From: an uncultured Verrucomicrobiota bacterium
GTDB taxonomy: Bacteria > Verrucomicrobiota > Verrucomicrobiia > Limisphaerales > UBA9464
Direction of reading: 5' to 3'
DNA length: 60,305 nt
NCBI GenBank assembly: GCA_903896505.1
Contig: CAITXU010000006.1
Coordinates: 1-60,305, forward strand
The translations under genes were made by a program, and so were the position numbers. Positions 8,896-17,368 of the stretch are shown here, one piece after another (the first letter of the stretch is position 1; the number at the start of each line of letters is the position of its first letter). The notes under the pieces were generated by a model. It was not told where the DNA came from. It ran no database searches and worked only from the letters and a program-made list of their open reading frames with translations.

Positions 8896-8929
8896 GCAAT
8901 CCGGGATTCATCTCCCGGGTTGCTTTTTT
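8896..8929 (+). terminator. Rho-independent terminator after PEP-CTERM paralogue 2
   Basis: Arms GCAATCCGGGA (8896-8906) and TCCCGGGTTGC (8913-8923) pair over 11 bp with one G-T pair. A loop of six bases separates them and six T residues follow. A related hairpin follows paralogue 3. Confidence 0.85.
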
Positions 8930-9199
8930 GTGTTTCGCATTGGCCAGACGTCCGGCGGTCGTCCCAAAGCGGAGGAGGCTTCCAGCCTCTTGCCGCGCAG
9001 TTCACCCTGGGAAGGAGATCGCCTTATCGGTCAGACGAACGGCAAAACCCTACTCATTCACCTGAGTTTTCAGATCAATGGGGAAAAATACTAAATTTTG
9101 CTTGATCGGCTACCCCACTCCGATTTAAATGAAGGCCTCATCGGTTAACCGCAGGGTTAACTAGATAATAAATAAACCTTAGCTCGTCTCAATTCACAC
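8930..9199. other. Intergenic region upstream of PEP-CTERM paralogue 3
   Basis: No gene is seen. Positions about 8975-9000 form an inverted-repeat-like block (GAGGAGGCTTCCAGCCTC) of the kind that recurs as a dispersed element in such genomes. The last 100 bases are A/T-rich and should hold the promoter of the gene at 9200. Confidence 0.45.
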
Positions 9200-9778
9200 A
9201 TGAAAAACACCTCCTATCTCGTCGGAGCGGCCTCAGCGCTCGTCGCTGCCAGCCAAATGTATGCCGCCTCAGTAAGCGGTGACATCAGCTTCGTCGGCTC
9301 GTCCGTCCTCAATGGCACTGTCCCTGTCGCCACCGCCTTCACCTCCTTCGTCGGAGTGTCTGTCGGTTACGGCACTCAAACGGATACCTACGCCACCGTC
9401 ACCGACGGTTATTCTCCGGTGACCTTCACCCCGTTCACCTTTGAATCCGGTGGCCTTCCCGCAGTTGTTGGTGCTCCTTTCACCCTCTGGACCTTCACTG
9501 AAGCGGGTACCACTTACGACTTCAAGGTGACCTCCCTCTCCTCAGTCTCCAAGTCCACCTCCGCTGGTATCACCTCGCTCACCATCGCTGGCACTGGCAT
9601 CTCCGGGGTCTCTGGTTTGCACTCCTCCTCTGGTGCCTTCACCCTCCAGCTCTCCGGCAAGAAGTCGACCGTCACCTTCACCTCCTACGCCACTGCAGTT
9701 CCCGAGCCCACCAGCTGGGCTTTGGTCAGCGGCCTCGGTCTTGCCGGCTTCGCCTTCTATCGCCGCGCCCGCAAGTAA
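9200..9778 (+). CDS. PEP-CTERM sorting-domain protein, paralogue 3
   Basis: A 192-residue exported protein. The signal peptide (MKNTSYLVGAASALVAASQ) and the 24-residue C-terminal VPEPTSWALV plus helix plus YRRARK tail are nearly identical to paralogue 2. The middle differs by a few short insertions (for example TDTYATVTDGYSPV). Three tandem copies imply recent duplication, most recently of copies 2 and 3. Export by Sec and exosortase processing are inferred from the signals. Confidence 0.88.
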   Translation: MKNTSYLVGAASALVAASQMYAASVSGDISFVGSSVLNGTVPVATAFTSFVGVSVGYGTQTDTYATVTDGYSPVTFTPFTFESGGLPAVVGAPFTLWTFTEAGTTYDFKVTSLSSVSKSTSAGITSLTIAGTGISGVSGLHSSSGAFTLQLSGKKSTVTFTSYATAVPEPTSWALVSGLGLAGFAFYRRARK

Positions 9779-9824
9779 TTGGACGATCTGGATTTAACTC
9801 CGGCTCCCAAATTGCCCTTGATTT

Positions 9825-9858
9825 GGCAACCTAGGATTCATTTCTTGGGTTGCCTTTT
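9825..9858 (+). terminator. Rho-independent terminator after PEP-CTERM paralogue 3
   Basis: Arms GGCAACCTAGGA (9825-9836) and TCTTGGGTTGCC (9843-9854) pair with a few G-T pairs, followed by TTTT. Loop bases (TTCATT) and flanking sequence resemble the terminator after paralogue 2, so the duplication carried the 3' region too. Confidence 0.8.
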
Positions 9859-10166
9859 CGTACCTTTTCGTCATCCGAGTTGGCCGTGCGTCGATCGGAG
9901 GGACGCGCTCCTGCAAGTCCCCAATCATTGCAGGGATCATCACCATTCCCGATCTAAAGGCACCTTGGTAGCAAACTCCCCGTCAATATAGAGGTGACCT
10001 ACACTACGCCCGCCGCCGAATTGAGTTGGCTATATCACCCCGGGCGCCACGCTTGGGATACTGCCCTGGAGTGAAGTGGAAGCGGCGTCCCGCCGCTTTG
10101 GCTTCGCGGGTGCCCATCGGATGCCCGTTTTGGAGCCCCATGCATCCCTTCAGAATGTCATCACCA
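9859..10166. repeat. Dispersed repeats between PEP-CTERM genes and oxidoreductase remnant
   Basis: No gene. Positions 9897-9923 repeat 14-40. Positions about 9914-9985 resemble 32802-32873 (shared CAAGTCCCCAAT, GGGATCATCACC, GGCACCTTG). Positions about 10076-10100 (GTGGAAGCGGCGTCCCGCCG) recur at about 27219-27243. These are three different dispersed repeat families in 300 bases. Confidence 0.6.
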
Positions 10167-10850
10167 TTAATTAACCTCTGCGATCTCAAATCCCAACCAT
10201 CCGGCCAGTGGAAGTGTCTCGAGGTGCTGACGCACCGCTGCACTATCGCTCTCCCGGAACAGCAGGAAGCCCTTCCACGGTTTGGCTTGCGGCGGGCTCA
10301 GGTGACTCGCCAGCAAGACTCCGAGACGCTTGAGTTCCGCGAGACGCGCTCCCTCCGCAGGGATGAGTGATTTGAAGGTTTCGTCGACTGGCCTGGCATG
10401 CGTGGCGGTGACCATGAAACGCTTCCTGGTGTCCTTCCCCCATTCCGGAAAATCCGCCAGAGGTGGAAGAACCTGCGGCGGTTCGACGGCGACGTCCTTT
10501 AGCCGTGCATCCAAGGCAGCCAGACAATTTGCGCGATCCTCGGGTGGAATGCGCGCGGGACTCCACGCGACGAATGGCTCCAGCGGCAGGAATCCATTGA
10601 ACCAAAAAACCCCGTGCTGCACGGGCGCAAGGACCGTGGAGAGCGATGGATTAACCTCATGGCCGCCATAAACATCCGGTCCACCTCCTGTCGTCATCAG
10701 GACCAGGCCCCGCTTTTGTGAATGCCCGAGCCCGGTCTCGTAAATCTTCGCACCGCCATAAATTCGTCCATAGGCAAAGACGCGATCCACCCACCCCTTG
10801 AGGATGGCAGGCATTCCGAACCACCAGAGCCTCCGGGGATACGATAAAGC
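10167..10850 (-). pseudogene. 5'-truncated flavodoxin-fold NAD(P)H oxidoreductase with YCII-like domain
   Basis: The visible protein has a flavodoxin_2 core (LWWFGMPAILKGWVDRVFAY, then TTGGGPDVYGG) and a C-terminal domain of about 85 residues (KRFMVTATHARPVDETFKSL to GWLGFEIAEV) typical of YCII/muconolactone isomerase-like proteins. The first roughly 70 residues, which carry the FMN phosphate loop, are missing. Reading upstream in frame one meets TAG at 10857-10859 and then a piece of another gene. An ATG at 10814 could still yield a 215-residue product, but it would lack half of the cofactor site. Confidence 0.7.
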
Positions 10851-10859
10851 CGGGCATCG

Positions 10860-10973
10860 CTAGAAAATTTCCGGTGGCGAACATAAGCCGAGGAGCACTT
10901 CATGCCCGAGTTCGGCCAACGAGCCGGCGATAACGCGCGACATGTTACCGGTTCCAAGAAAGGCGAGTTTCAT
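10860..10973 (-). pseudogene. N-terminal remnant of F420-dependent NADP reductase-type gene
   Basis: From ATG at 10973 the frame reads MKLAFLGTGNMSRVIAGSLA followed by ELGHEVLLG. This is the Rossmann start (GxGNM) of the NADP oxidoreductase, coenzyme F420-dependent family. It stops at TAG (10857-10859) after about 38 codons; a full protein has about 200. The same reading frame continues into the flavodoxin remnant, so one deletion probably joined the two genes. It lies 29 bp downstream of the alcohol dehydrogenase and was once part of that operon. Confidence 0.7.
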
Positions 10974-11002
10974 CCTGTTTCCTGGGTCATCGGCACCGTG
11001 AT

Positions 11003-12022
11003 TTATCCCAAATCATTCACCAGCACGATGCGATAGCGCGCCTTGCCGGAGCGGAGGTGCTCCAGTGCGTCGTTCGCCCGGGACATGGGGAATGTCTCGG
11101 TGGTCGGTGCAATGCCATGTCGGGCGCTAAAGGCCAGCATGGTGTCCGTCGTCGACGGACTGCCCAGCGGTGACGCTGAAAGTGATTTCTGACCGATGAT
11201 CAAGGGAAAGGCGGCCATGGCCATCGGTCCGGGCACCGCGCCGACGGTGTGCAGGCGTCCCCCGGGTTTGAGAGCGGCCACGTAGATGTTCCAGTCGAGA
11301 TCGGCGTTGGCCGTGTTCAGGATGAAGTCAAAGCTGTTGGCGGCCTTCGTCAATTCGTCCACGTTGCGTGAATTGAGGGTGCGATGTGCACCCAGCCTCA
11401 AAGCTTCGTCCCGCTTTGAATCGCTGGTGGTGAAGGCGGTAACCTCGCAGCCCCAGGCGCGGAGGAATTTTAAAGCCATGTGACCGAGCCCGCCGATGCC
11501 AATGACGGCCACGCTGTCGGTCGGCTTCACATTGCACTGCACCAGGGGATTGAACACGGTGATGCCACCGCACAGCAGCGGTCCGGAGGTCGTGGTATCC
11601 AGGGCCTTGGGGATCGGGTTTACCCACACCCAATGCGCACGCACCCGGGTGGCAAAAGCACCATGACGGCCCAGAATGGTCCCCTCAGCCTTGAGGCATA
11701 GGTTTTGGTGGCCTGACAGGCATTGGTCACACTCACCACAACTACCGGAATACCAGCCGAGTCCGACGCGGTCGCCCACCTTGACTCGCTTGGTGTGATC
11801 GCCGACGGCCACAACGGTGCCGATGGCTTCGTGACCGGGGACGAATGGATAGGTTGAAAAGCCCCAGTCATTATCGAGCATCGAAAGGTCACTGTGACAG
11901 ATGTCGCAGCTTTCCACCGCGATCTCGACCTGCTCGTCGCCGAGCGGACCGGGCGTAAATTCGAAGGGTTGAAGCGGTTGCTTTGCGCCAAGTGCGGCGA
12001 GGGCTTTGATGGTGGTGCTCAT
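11003..12022 (-). CDS. Zinc-dependent alcohol dehydrogenase (YahK/CAD type)
   Basis: A 339-residue medium-chain dehydrogenase that interconverts alcohols and aldehydes with NADP(H). Visible features are the catalytic zinc ligands in CDICHSD and GHEAIG, the structural zinc loop CGECDQCLSGHQNLC, and the nucleotide motif GIGGLGHMALK. The YAHK/cinnamyl-alcohol-dehydrogenase branch fits CHSDLSMLDNDWG. ATG at 12022 (MSTTIKALA) is preferred to the upstream frame extension, which runs into the hydrolase stop region. It follows the alpha/beta hydrolase by 22 bp, so the two are likely co-transcribed. Confidence 0.92.
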   Translation of the reverse strand: MSTTIKALAALGAKQPLQPFEFTPGPLGDEQVEIAVESCDICHSDLSMLDNDWGFSTYPFVPGHEAIGTVVAVGDHTKRVKVGDRVGLGWYSGSCGECDQCLSGHQNLCLKAEGTILGRHGAFATRVRAHWVWVNPIPKALDTTTSGPLLCGGITVFNPLVQCNVKPTDSVAVIGIGGLGHMALKFLRAWGCEVTAFTTSDSKRDEALRLGAHRTLNSRNVDELTKAANSFDFILNTANADLDWNIYVAALKPGGRLHTVGAVPGPMAMAAFPLIIGQKSLSASPLGSPSTTDTMLAFSARHGIAPTTETFPMSRANDALEHLRSGKARYRIVLVNDLG

Positions 12023-12044
12023 GGGGTTGGTTCGGATAGTTGCT

Positions 12045-12845
12045 TCAATTCGACAGCAGAAACTCTTTGAGATGATGAACGAGTTCCACAGGCTGATCCA
12101 CCTGCGGAAAATGGCTGGCATTGTCGATGACCACGCTTTTTGCGCCTGGCGTCAGCGATGTCAGGTAGGAGCAGAGTGCCACCGGGAAGAGTTTGTCCTC
12201 ACGGCCCCAGACCACCAGCGTCGGTGCCTCGACCTTTGGCAGCAGTGTCTCAAGCCGCGCAGACCCGAAGAGCCCCGGCCATAGAACCGGGACAATGGAT
12301 TTCTCACCGCTGGCCTGGAATCCGGCGAAGGCTTGCGCTGCAAAGTCATCCGTATGGGCGAAATCGGAGTGGATGACAAACGAAAGCAGCTTCTTCATTT
12401 GGGCTACGTCATCCGGGAAAAGGTTCACCGGTGGTTCCCCTTGGAACATCGCTTCGAAACCGGCGGGATCAATGGTCACCAGCTTTTCGGTCATCGCGGG
12501 ATACGTCGCCGCGAAGGTCGCGGCCACCCATCCTCCTATAGAATTTCCCACCAGCTTCGCTTGGGTGACCCCTTCCGTGATAAGAATAGCCTGAATAGCC
12601 GCGGCTTGGGTTGAAATGGACAAGTCTTTACAATCCCGTGACGATCCGCCGAATCCCAGCATATCTACAGCATAGACCGTGTGGGTGTTGGCCAAGGCTT
12701 CAGCCACGCCCCGCCAGTCCTCCTTGTGTCCTCTCACTCCGTGAATGATGACGACGGCCGGGCCGGAACCGATTTTAAAATAGGCCTGTCGATCGCTGCG
12801 AATAGCGTGTGTGCCGTCGATCAATGTGGTTTCAGGGTTGCTCAT
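12045..12845 (-). CDS. Alpha/beta hydrolase
   Basis: A 266-residue cytoplasmic alpha/beta-hydrolase-fold enzyme. The oxyanion region IIHGVRG, the nucleophile elbow GNSIGG (Ser), the acid WGREDKLFP (Asp) and the catalytic His in NASHFPQ are all in order. There is no signal peptide. Substrate is unknown; esterase, lactonase or epoxide hydrolase activity are all possible. It is the first gene of an operon with the alcohol dehydrogenase and the oxidoreductase remnants, which suggests carbonyl or xenobiotic detoxification. Confidence 0.88.
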   Translation of the reverse strand: MSNPETTLIDGTHAIRSDRQAYFKIGSGPAVVIIHGVRGHKEDWRGVAEALANTHTVYAVDMLGFGGSSRDCKDLSISTQAAAIQAILITEGVTQAKLVGNSIGGWVAATFAATYPAMTEKLVTIDPAGFEAMFQGEPPVNLFPDDVAQMKKLLSFVIHSDFAHTDDFAAQAFAGFQASGEKSIVPVLWPGLFGSARLETLLPKVEAPTLVVWGREDKLFPVALCSYLTSLTPGAKSVVIDNASHFPQVDQPVELVHHLKEFLLSN

Positions 12846-13229
12846 GGAGGATAGGGGTCTGATGTTTTCCTCAAAATGCGAATATTCAGGTTCACACAGC
12901 GATTTGCCCGAGAGCCATTGCGGTTGTTTGTCGCGGGACAGTAGAGGGCGGTATTTTTCTGTCTAGTAGGCACCTTTGGGATACTGTCCTGGGGGATGAG
13001 GAAGCCCGTATCCTATACCTCCAAGACTTGCCCCATCACGTTCACCATTCGTGCCATGTGCAACTGGGGAGGAAAACACGAGAAGCAGATGATCAAACGG
13101 CGCGCAGAGTAATAACTCCGGTTTTCGACTTGAGAAAGGACGGCAGGGAATCGAGCGCTCACGGAATCCGGGCCGAAAGATTTTTCGGCAAGTGCGTCTC
13201 GGTTCGGGAGACAACGAGTGACATTGGAA
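12846..13229. other. Divergent promoter region: hydrolase operon and ECF sigma gene
   Basis: No gene is seen in these 384 bases. The right part includes the conserved block at 13178-13198. Around 12967-12990 (CACCTTTGGGATACTGTCCT) there is a fragment similar to 10045-10070, another dispersed repeat. Confidence 0.5.
13178..13198 (+). promoter_or_regulatory. Conserved block upstream of ECF sigma gene
   Basis: A 21-base block beginning AGATTTTTCGGCAAG and ending GCGTC lies 31 bases before ATG 13230. A copy with 20 of 21 matches at 18545-18565 lies 31 bases before another ATG (18597) that encodes a matching N-terminus. The CGTC end resembles -10 elements of many ECF promoters, so autoregulation is plausible but inferred. 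Confidence 0.55.
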
Positions 13230-13763
13230 ATGCACGCTCCAGGTGACGATCAACATCGCCAGTTCTTGCGACTCTTTACCGAGCACGAGCCTGCTTTGCG
13301 CACCTACGTCCGCTCGCTGGTTCCAACCCGTGGCGACGCCTCGGAGGTCATGCAGGAGGTGGCGGTCGTTCTTTGGGAGAAGATTGGGGAATTTGATGAG
13401 TCGCGGGATTTTCGGAAATGGGCCTTCGGAGTGGCCCGTTATCAGGCCCTTGCGTTCATCCGGGACAGGGCGCGAGACCGCCATGTCTTTGATGAACAGC
13501 TTCTTGGTCGCCTGGCCGAAGAAGCGGTGGTAGCGGAACCGCGTCACAACGCCCAACGCGAATCCCTCGAGACCTGCCTGAAACGGTTGCCGGACCGTCA
13601 AAGAGAGCTGGTTCTGTCGGCCTACGCTCCTGGCATCCGGATGGATGAACTGGCGGAAATGCGCGGCCAGACACCGATGTCCCTCTACAAGGTTCTCCAT
13701 CGAATCCGGCAGACCCTGCTGGAGTGCGTGCGACGCGAAATGGCAAGGCAGGAACTGGCATGA
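13230..13763 (+). CDS. ECF RNA polymerase sigma factor (PVC type)
   Basis: A 177-residue sigma-70 family factor of the group found in Planctomycetes and Verrucomicrobia. Region 2 (HEPALRTYVRSLVPTRGDAS, EVMQEVAVVLWEK) and region 4 (LPDRQRELVLSAY, then MRGQTPMSLYKVLHRIRQTL) are complete. An in-frame GTG at 13218 exists, but ATG 13230 (MHAPGDDQHRQF) is supported by the duplicated fragment at 18597, where only the ATG is conserved. The stop overlaps the next start by 4 bp (ATGA), a tight coupling with the FecR-like gene. Confidence 0.9.
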   Translation: MHAPGDDQHRQFLRLFTEHEPALRTYVRSLVPTRGDASEVMQEVAVVLWEKIGEFDESRDFRKWAFGVARYQALAFIRDRARDRHVFDEQLLGRLAEEAVVAEPRHNAQRESLETCLKRLPDRQRELVLSAYAPGIRMDELAEMRGQTPMSLYKVLHRIRQTLLECVRREMARQELA

Positions 13764-15223
13764 AATTCGACTGGCAGGATTCCATTCAACGGTATGCCGA
13801 TGGACGGGCCAGTCCCGAGGAAGTGGCCGCTCTGCAAAGCGCTATGCGGGAGGACTCGGAACTGCGTGCTCAATTCCTTGATTACTTGAACCTCGACGAG
13901 TCGCTGGCAGCCGCGGCCGCGGCAAGAGAAGTGGTCTCCACCGTCGGACTAAATTTCCGGCCCAGAGAGGCACGTCACTTCATATGGCCTCCTCGGTGGC
14001 TGTGGCGTCCGGTATGGGCAACCGCGTTCGCCTTGCTGATGGTGACACTCGGAATTTGGGGCCTGCGATTCGAATCCTCCTGGGCGACCGTGGTCAAGTT
14101 TGAGGCGGGAACCACCATTTTACGCAACGGCGGAGTCCGGGCTGCCCAGGTCGGCCAACGACTGCGTCCGGATGAATGGATACAGGTGCGTGCGGATTCC
14201 TCGGCGCAAATAACGGTGGGTGGTTTAGGCCAGATTCTCCTTGGGCCCGAAGCGCGCCTGGGACGTGGGCGTCAAGTCCGTCAACTTGAATTGACCAGCG
14301 GCTTTATTGAAATCACCGCCCAGAAGCAGCGGCCCGGTCGACCCTGGCTGATTCGGACCGAGGAGGCCGAAGCGGCGGTGGTCGGAACCAAGTTCAGTCT
14401 GGCCACCGCCCATGGCCGAACCGCCATGCGGGTGGAGGAAGGGCTGGTTCATTTGACCGCACTTGAAAGTGGTCGGTCGGAAGATGTCGGCGGTGGCAAT
14501 CGTGCGTACGTCGACGACGATGCCAAACCGGAAGTGGCCCGAACTCGGCAGGGTAGCGTGTTGCTTCTCACCTCTCGAATTCCAGCCGACAACAAATGGA
14601 ATCGGTTTAATCAAATGATCGGGGACAAATTTGTCGGTAGCCGTCTGTGGCAGCTGGGATTTCGGGTCGAGACCCGGCATTTCGATGAAGTCCAGACACA
14701 AGACCTCGTCGGTCGGGCCTTGGTCATTGTATCACTCTTCGAATACGGTGTGGGCGAACCCGCCTTGGAACGCATTCATTTGGCTCAGGCCTCGGCGCCA
14801 GTGGTGTGTCTGGAACCAGCGGCCTATCCGGTGCTGAAAATGACCGGGGCCGGGCAAGGCATCGATCACGGTTTCAAAGGGGGGCCCTCTCCGGTCGAAA
14901 TCCTGTTGCCGGAACACCCGTTGGCAGGGGGATTGCGCGGTGTATCGGATCGTTTGTTTCAGGAAATAACCAGCTGGGGAAGCCCCGGGCCGGGAGCCGT
15001 GGTGATTGCCCGCCTGCCCGCCCGCTCCGACCAAGCCGTTCTTTTTGCCTATGATAACGGACGGGCCTTGGTCACTCCCTCCGGAACGCCACCGGAACTG
15101 GCTCCGGCCCGACGCGTCGGCCTCTTCCTCGATCCTTTCTCCGTGACCCAAGACGAAAAGGAGGTTTGGCAACTTTTCGAGGCCTCAGTCGATTGGAGTG
15201 TCAGCACGGAGGGAATCCGATGA
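13760..15223 (+). CDS. FecR-like membrane regulator (probable anti-sigma factor)
   Basis: A 487-residue protein with one membrane segment (about residues 80-100, VWATAFALLMVTLGIWGL). The cytoplasmic N-terminus (WQDSIQRYADGRASPEEVAA) resembles anti-sigma domains; the periplasmic FecR domain spans roughly residues 110-250 (FEAGTTILRNGG, AEAAVVGTKFSL, VEEGLVHL). The remaining 200 residues (VLLLTSRIPADNKWN, ALVIVSLFEYG, APVVCLEPAAY) look like a Rossmann or glutamine-amidotransferase-like sensor. Its ATG overlaps the sigma factor's stop, so it most likely sequesters that sigma factor. The downstream cytochrome gene, now broken, was probably a target. Confidence 0.8.
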   Translation: MKFDWQDSIQRYADGRASPEEVAALQSAMREDSELRAQFLDYLNLDESLAAAAAAREVVSTVGLNFRPREARHFIWPPRWLWRPVWATAFALLMVTLGIWGLRFESSWATVVKFEAGTTILRNGGVRAAQVGQRLRPDEWIQVRADSSAQITVGGLGQILLGPEARLGRGRQVRQLELTSGFIEITAQKQRPGRPWLIRTEEAEAAVVGTKFSLATAHGRTAMRVEEGLVHLTALESGRSEDVGGGNRAYVDDDAKPEVARTRQGSVLLLTSRIPADNKWNRFNQMIGDKFVGSRLWQLGFRVETRHFDEVQTQDLVGRALVIVSLFEYGVGEPALERIHLAQASAPVVCLEPAAYPVLKMTGAGQGIDHGFKGGPSPVEILLPEHPLAGGLRGVSDRLFQEITSWGSPGPGAVVIARLPARSDQAVLFAYDNGRALVTPSGTPPELAPARRVGLFLDPFSVTQDEKEVWQLFEASVDWSVSTEGIR

Positions 15224-15386
15224 CTATTTGGTTTGGAAAGGTCGTCTCTACTGGCAGCCAGATCGTTATCGAACAAAGCTGGACTATCGAGGGTGAAGAC
15301 TCGATGGGGCGGTACCGCCTGGCGGAAATCACTCTATCAAAGGCAAAGGCACGACACTAGGGTTGTCGTCGTACTTCTGGTGTTGG

Positions 15387-16700
15387 ATGACTCGCAAACG
15401 ACAAGACGTTGTCAGGTTTCCGGCTTGGATCGGAGTTCTGCTGCTTTCCTGCTGCCGCGGATGGGAGGGTGTCGCCGAGGGATTCGACAAGGCGGCAGGG
15501 CCATTCATCGAGGCGCATTGCCTCCGTTGCCATGGCGAGAAGAAGCAAAAGGGGAACCTTCGGCTGGATACCTTGTCTCGCGATTTTGCCTCACCGCTGA
15601 CGGCCTCACATTGGGCGGATGTCCTTGAGCGGATCAATTCCCGCGAGATGCCGCCCGAAGATGAGCCCCGGCCCAAGCCTGAAGATGCAGCCCTCATAGC
15701 CGAGTGGATTTCCGGTCAACTGATCGAAGGCGAAGCCGTGCGTCTGGCCAGGCGCGAACGCGTGAGCTTCCACAAGCGGACGCGCGAGGAATACGCCAAC
15801 ACGATTCACGATTTGATCGGGGTAAATTTCGACGTGACCGACCCGACTGGACTGCCGGAGGACCCGAACTGGCAGGGGTTCGAGCGGATCGGTTCCGTGC
15901 TTTCGGTCTCGCCCGCGCACGTGGAGAAATAGTTCGCGGCGGCCGAGGCGGTGCTGAATGATGCCCTGCCGACGGAAGTGCCAAAAAGGTTGTCCGAGCA
16001 TCGGGATGTGTGGTCCCTCCGCTATCACGAATGGCAGCGCGAGAAGGCCGAAAAATTGGGGCTGGCCGACCGAGTCCGCGCGGAGCTGTGGCCCCACGAC
16101 GGCTTGGACGTGGGCACGGATTTTCCCGTTTCGGGTGATTATCGGATGCGGATCAAAGTCAGCGGTTTAAAGCCACCGAAAGGCCGCGCGCCGCACATTT
16201 CCATTTATGCGAAGGGTCTTGACCGGATGCTGTTCGAGCAGGATGTCGTCACGCCGGAGACCGAGCCGATGACTCTTGACTTCACCTTCCACGTCCCCGC
16301 CGGGCATCACGACATCCGCCTCACCTGCGAGGCACCCGGCCCCTCAAATTTGCCGCGTCACGGTCGCTACGATCCAGGTCGCTTCTTTACGACGATCAAG
16401 GATTCGCCCACCGGACGCCAGCCTTGGCAGTGGAAGCTGACAGATGAAGAGGGAGTTCCCCTGCGCCCCTTTCTCATTGTGGATTTCGTGGATGTGGAAG
16501 GCCCCCTGCAATCCTTGTGGCCCACGCCGCAACACCAGGGACTATTTACAGGCGGCACCGAGGATCTGGCGTAGGCGCGGGAAATCCTAACGCGTTTCGC
16601 CGAGCGCGCGTTTCGTCGCCCCTTGAGGGAGGCAGAGGCGGCGCGTTTGGTGAAACCCGCCGCCTACGAGCTTCAACCCGGCCGCTTCCCGACGGAAGGA
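15387..16700 (+). pseudogene. Broken DUF1587/DUF1592-type cytochrome c protein
   Basis: The N-terminus has a signal-like helix and a heme site CLRCHGEKKQKGNLRL, the planctomycete cytochrome (PSCyt1) motif, followed by RTREEYANTIHDLIGV of DUF1587. Two TAG codons interrupt the frame at 15930-15932 (HVEK*FAAAEA) and 16572-16574 (EDLA*AREIL); in family members both sites look like tyrosine positions. Homology continues in frame across both stops, through RFAERAFRRPL (DUF1595-type start), then ends near 16700 where another sequence begins. The DUF1592, DUF1588 and DUF1585 portions are missing. Confidence 0.75.
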
Positions 16701-17240
16701 ACGCGGCTTCGGTACCCTCACGAACCTCGCCGTCGGCCAGATGTTGCTCATCAACATCACCGTTGCCACACTCAAAGGTCCGGGACGTTGCACCGATATC
16801 TGGCTCGACGAGGAAAGTCGCGCCTTGGCGGCCGCCCAGCAGATCGAGGTCCACCGCGCCTACGAGAAGGCGCACGGTCTACCCGGCTGGATTGAAGCCG
16901 TGGATAATGAAGCGAGCCGGGTCTCGGTAATACTTTTCGGCGGTTTCGACCCCATACTCACGAATGATTTCAGGCTCAAGAGCCGCGTCGCCGCCCTCGT
17001 GGCGGAAGATTCCCCCCGGTGCTATGACCAAGTCAACGACCGCATGTACTCCGAAATTTTAGAGATAAAAATATTCCGATCGCTCTTGGCAGCAGCGGAA
17101 TCCAACTCGTCATCAAGGCGGAAAACCTTCTGGAGGGTTTCCGCCCCGGCCGCATCGTTCGACTTTTGCCTGAGAGATGGCCACTCGACGACCTCCCGTG
17201 GGAAGAGATGCTGTGGCCGATGGACAACAGAATCAAATAA
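16700..17240 (+). pseudogene. Frameshifted gene fragment of unknown family
   Basis: From about 16705 the frame at 16741 reads FGTLTNLAVGQMLLINITVA through NDFRLKSRVAALVAEDSP. At an A5 run (17067-17071) the reading must shift to recover NIPIALGSSGIQLVIKAENL, ending PWEEMLWPMDNRIK before TAA at 17238. One extra A would restore a single protein of at least 178 residues. I do not recognise the family. The 5' end is fused to the broken cytochrome gene, so the start is lost. Loss through a deletion plus a one-base indel is the simplest account. Confidence 0.55.
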
Positions 17241-17368
17241 GTCGTAGCTATATTTTAGACTGTCATCAGCCATCCAATAGGCATTGCGCACGGGGCGGGC
17301 AAAAGGCTGTTAGTTGGAAGTGGCAGATCGAACCGGACCTGGAAGCCTCTGCCACTCTGCGCGAAGAC

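Noticed and set aside
15387..16700. TAG recoded as an amino acid
   Set aside because: Other genes in the window end in TAG (for example DUF5069) and no suppressor tRNA is visible; recent decay is simpler. It is kept as a finding only because both sites look like Tyr.
16517..16930. Frame with Arg/Ser-rich content between the two broken genes
   Set aside because: Composition is that of an off-frame reading; both neighbouring coding fragments are in other frames.
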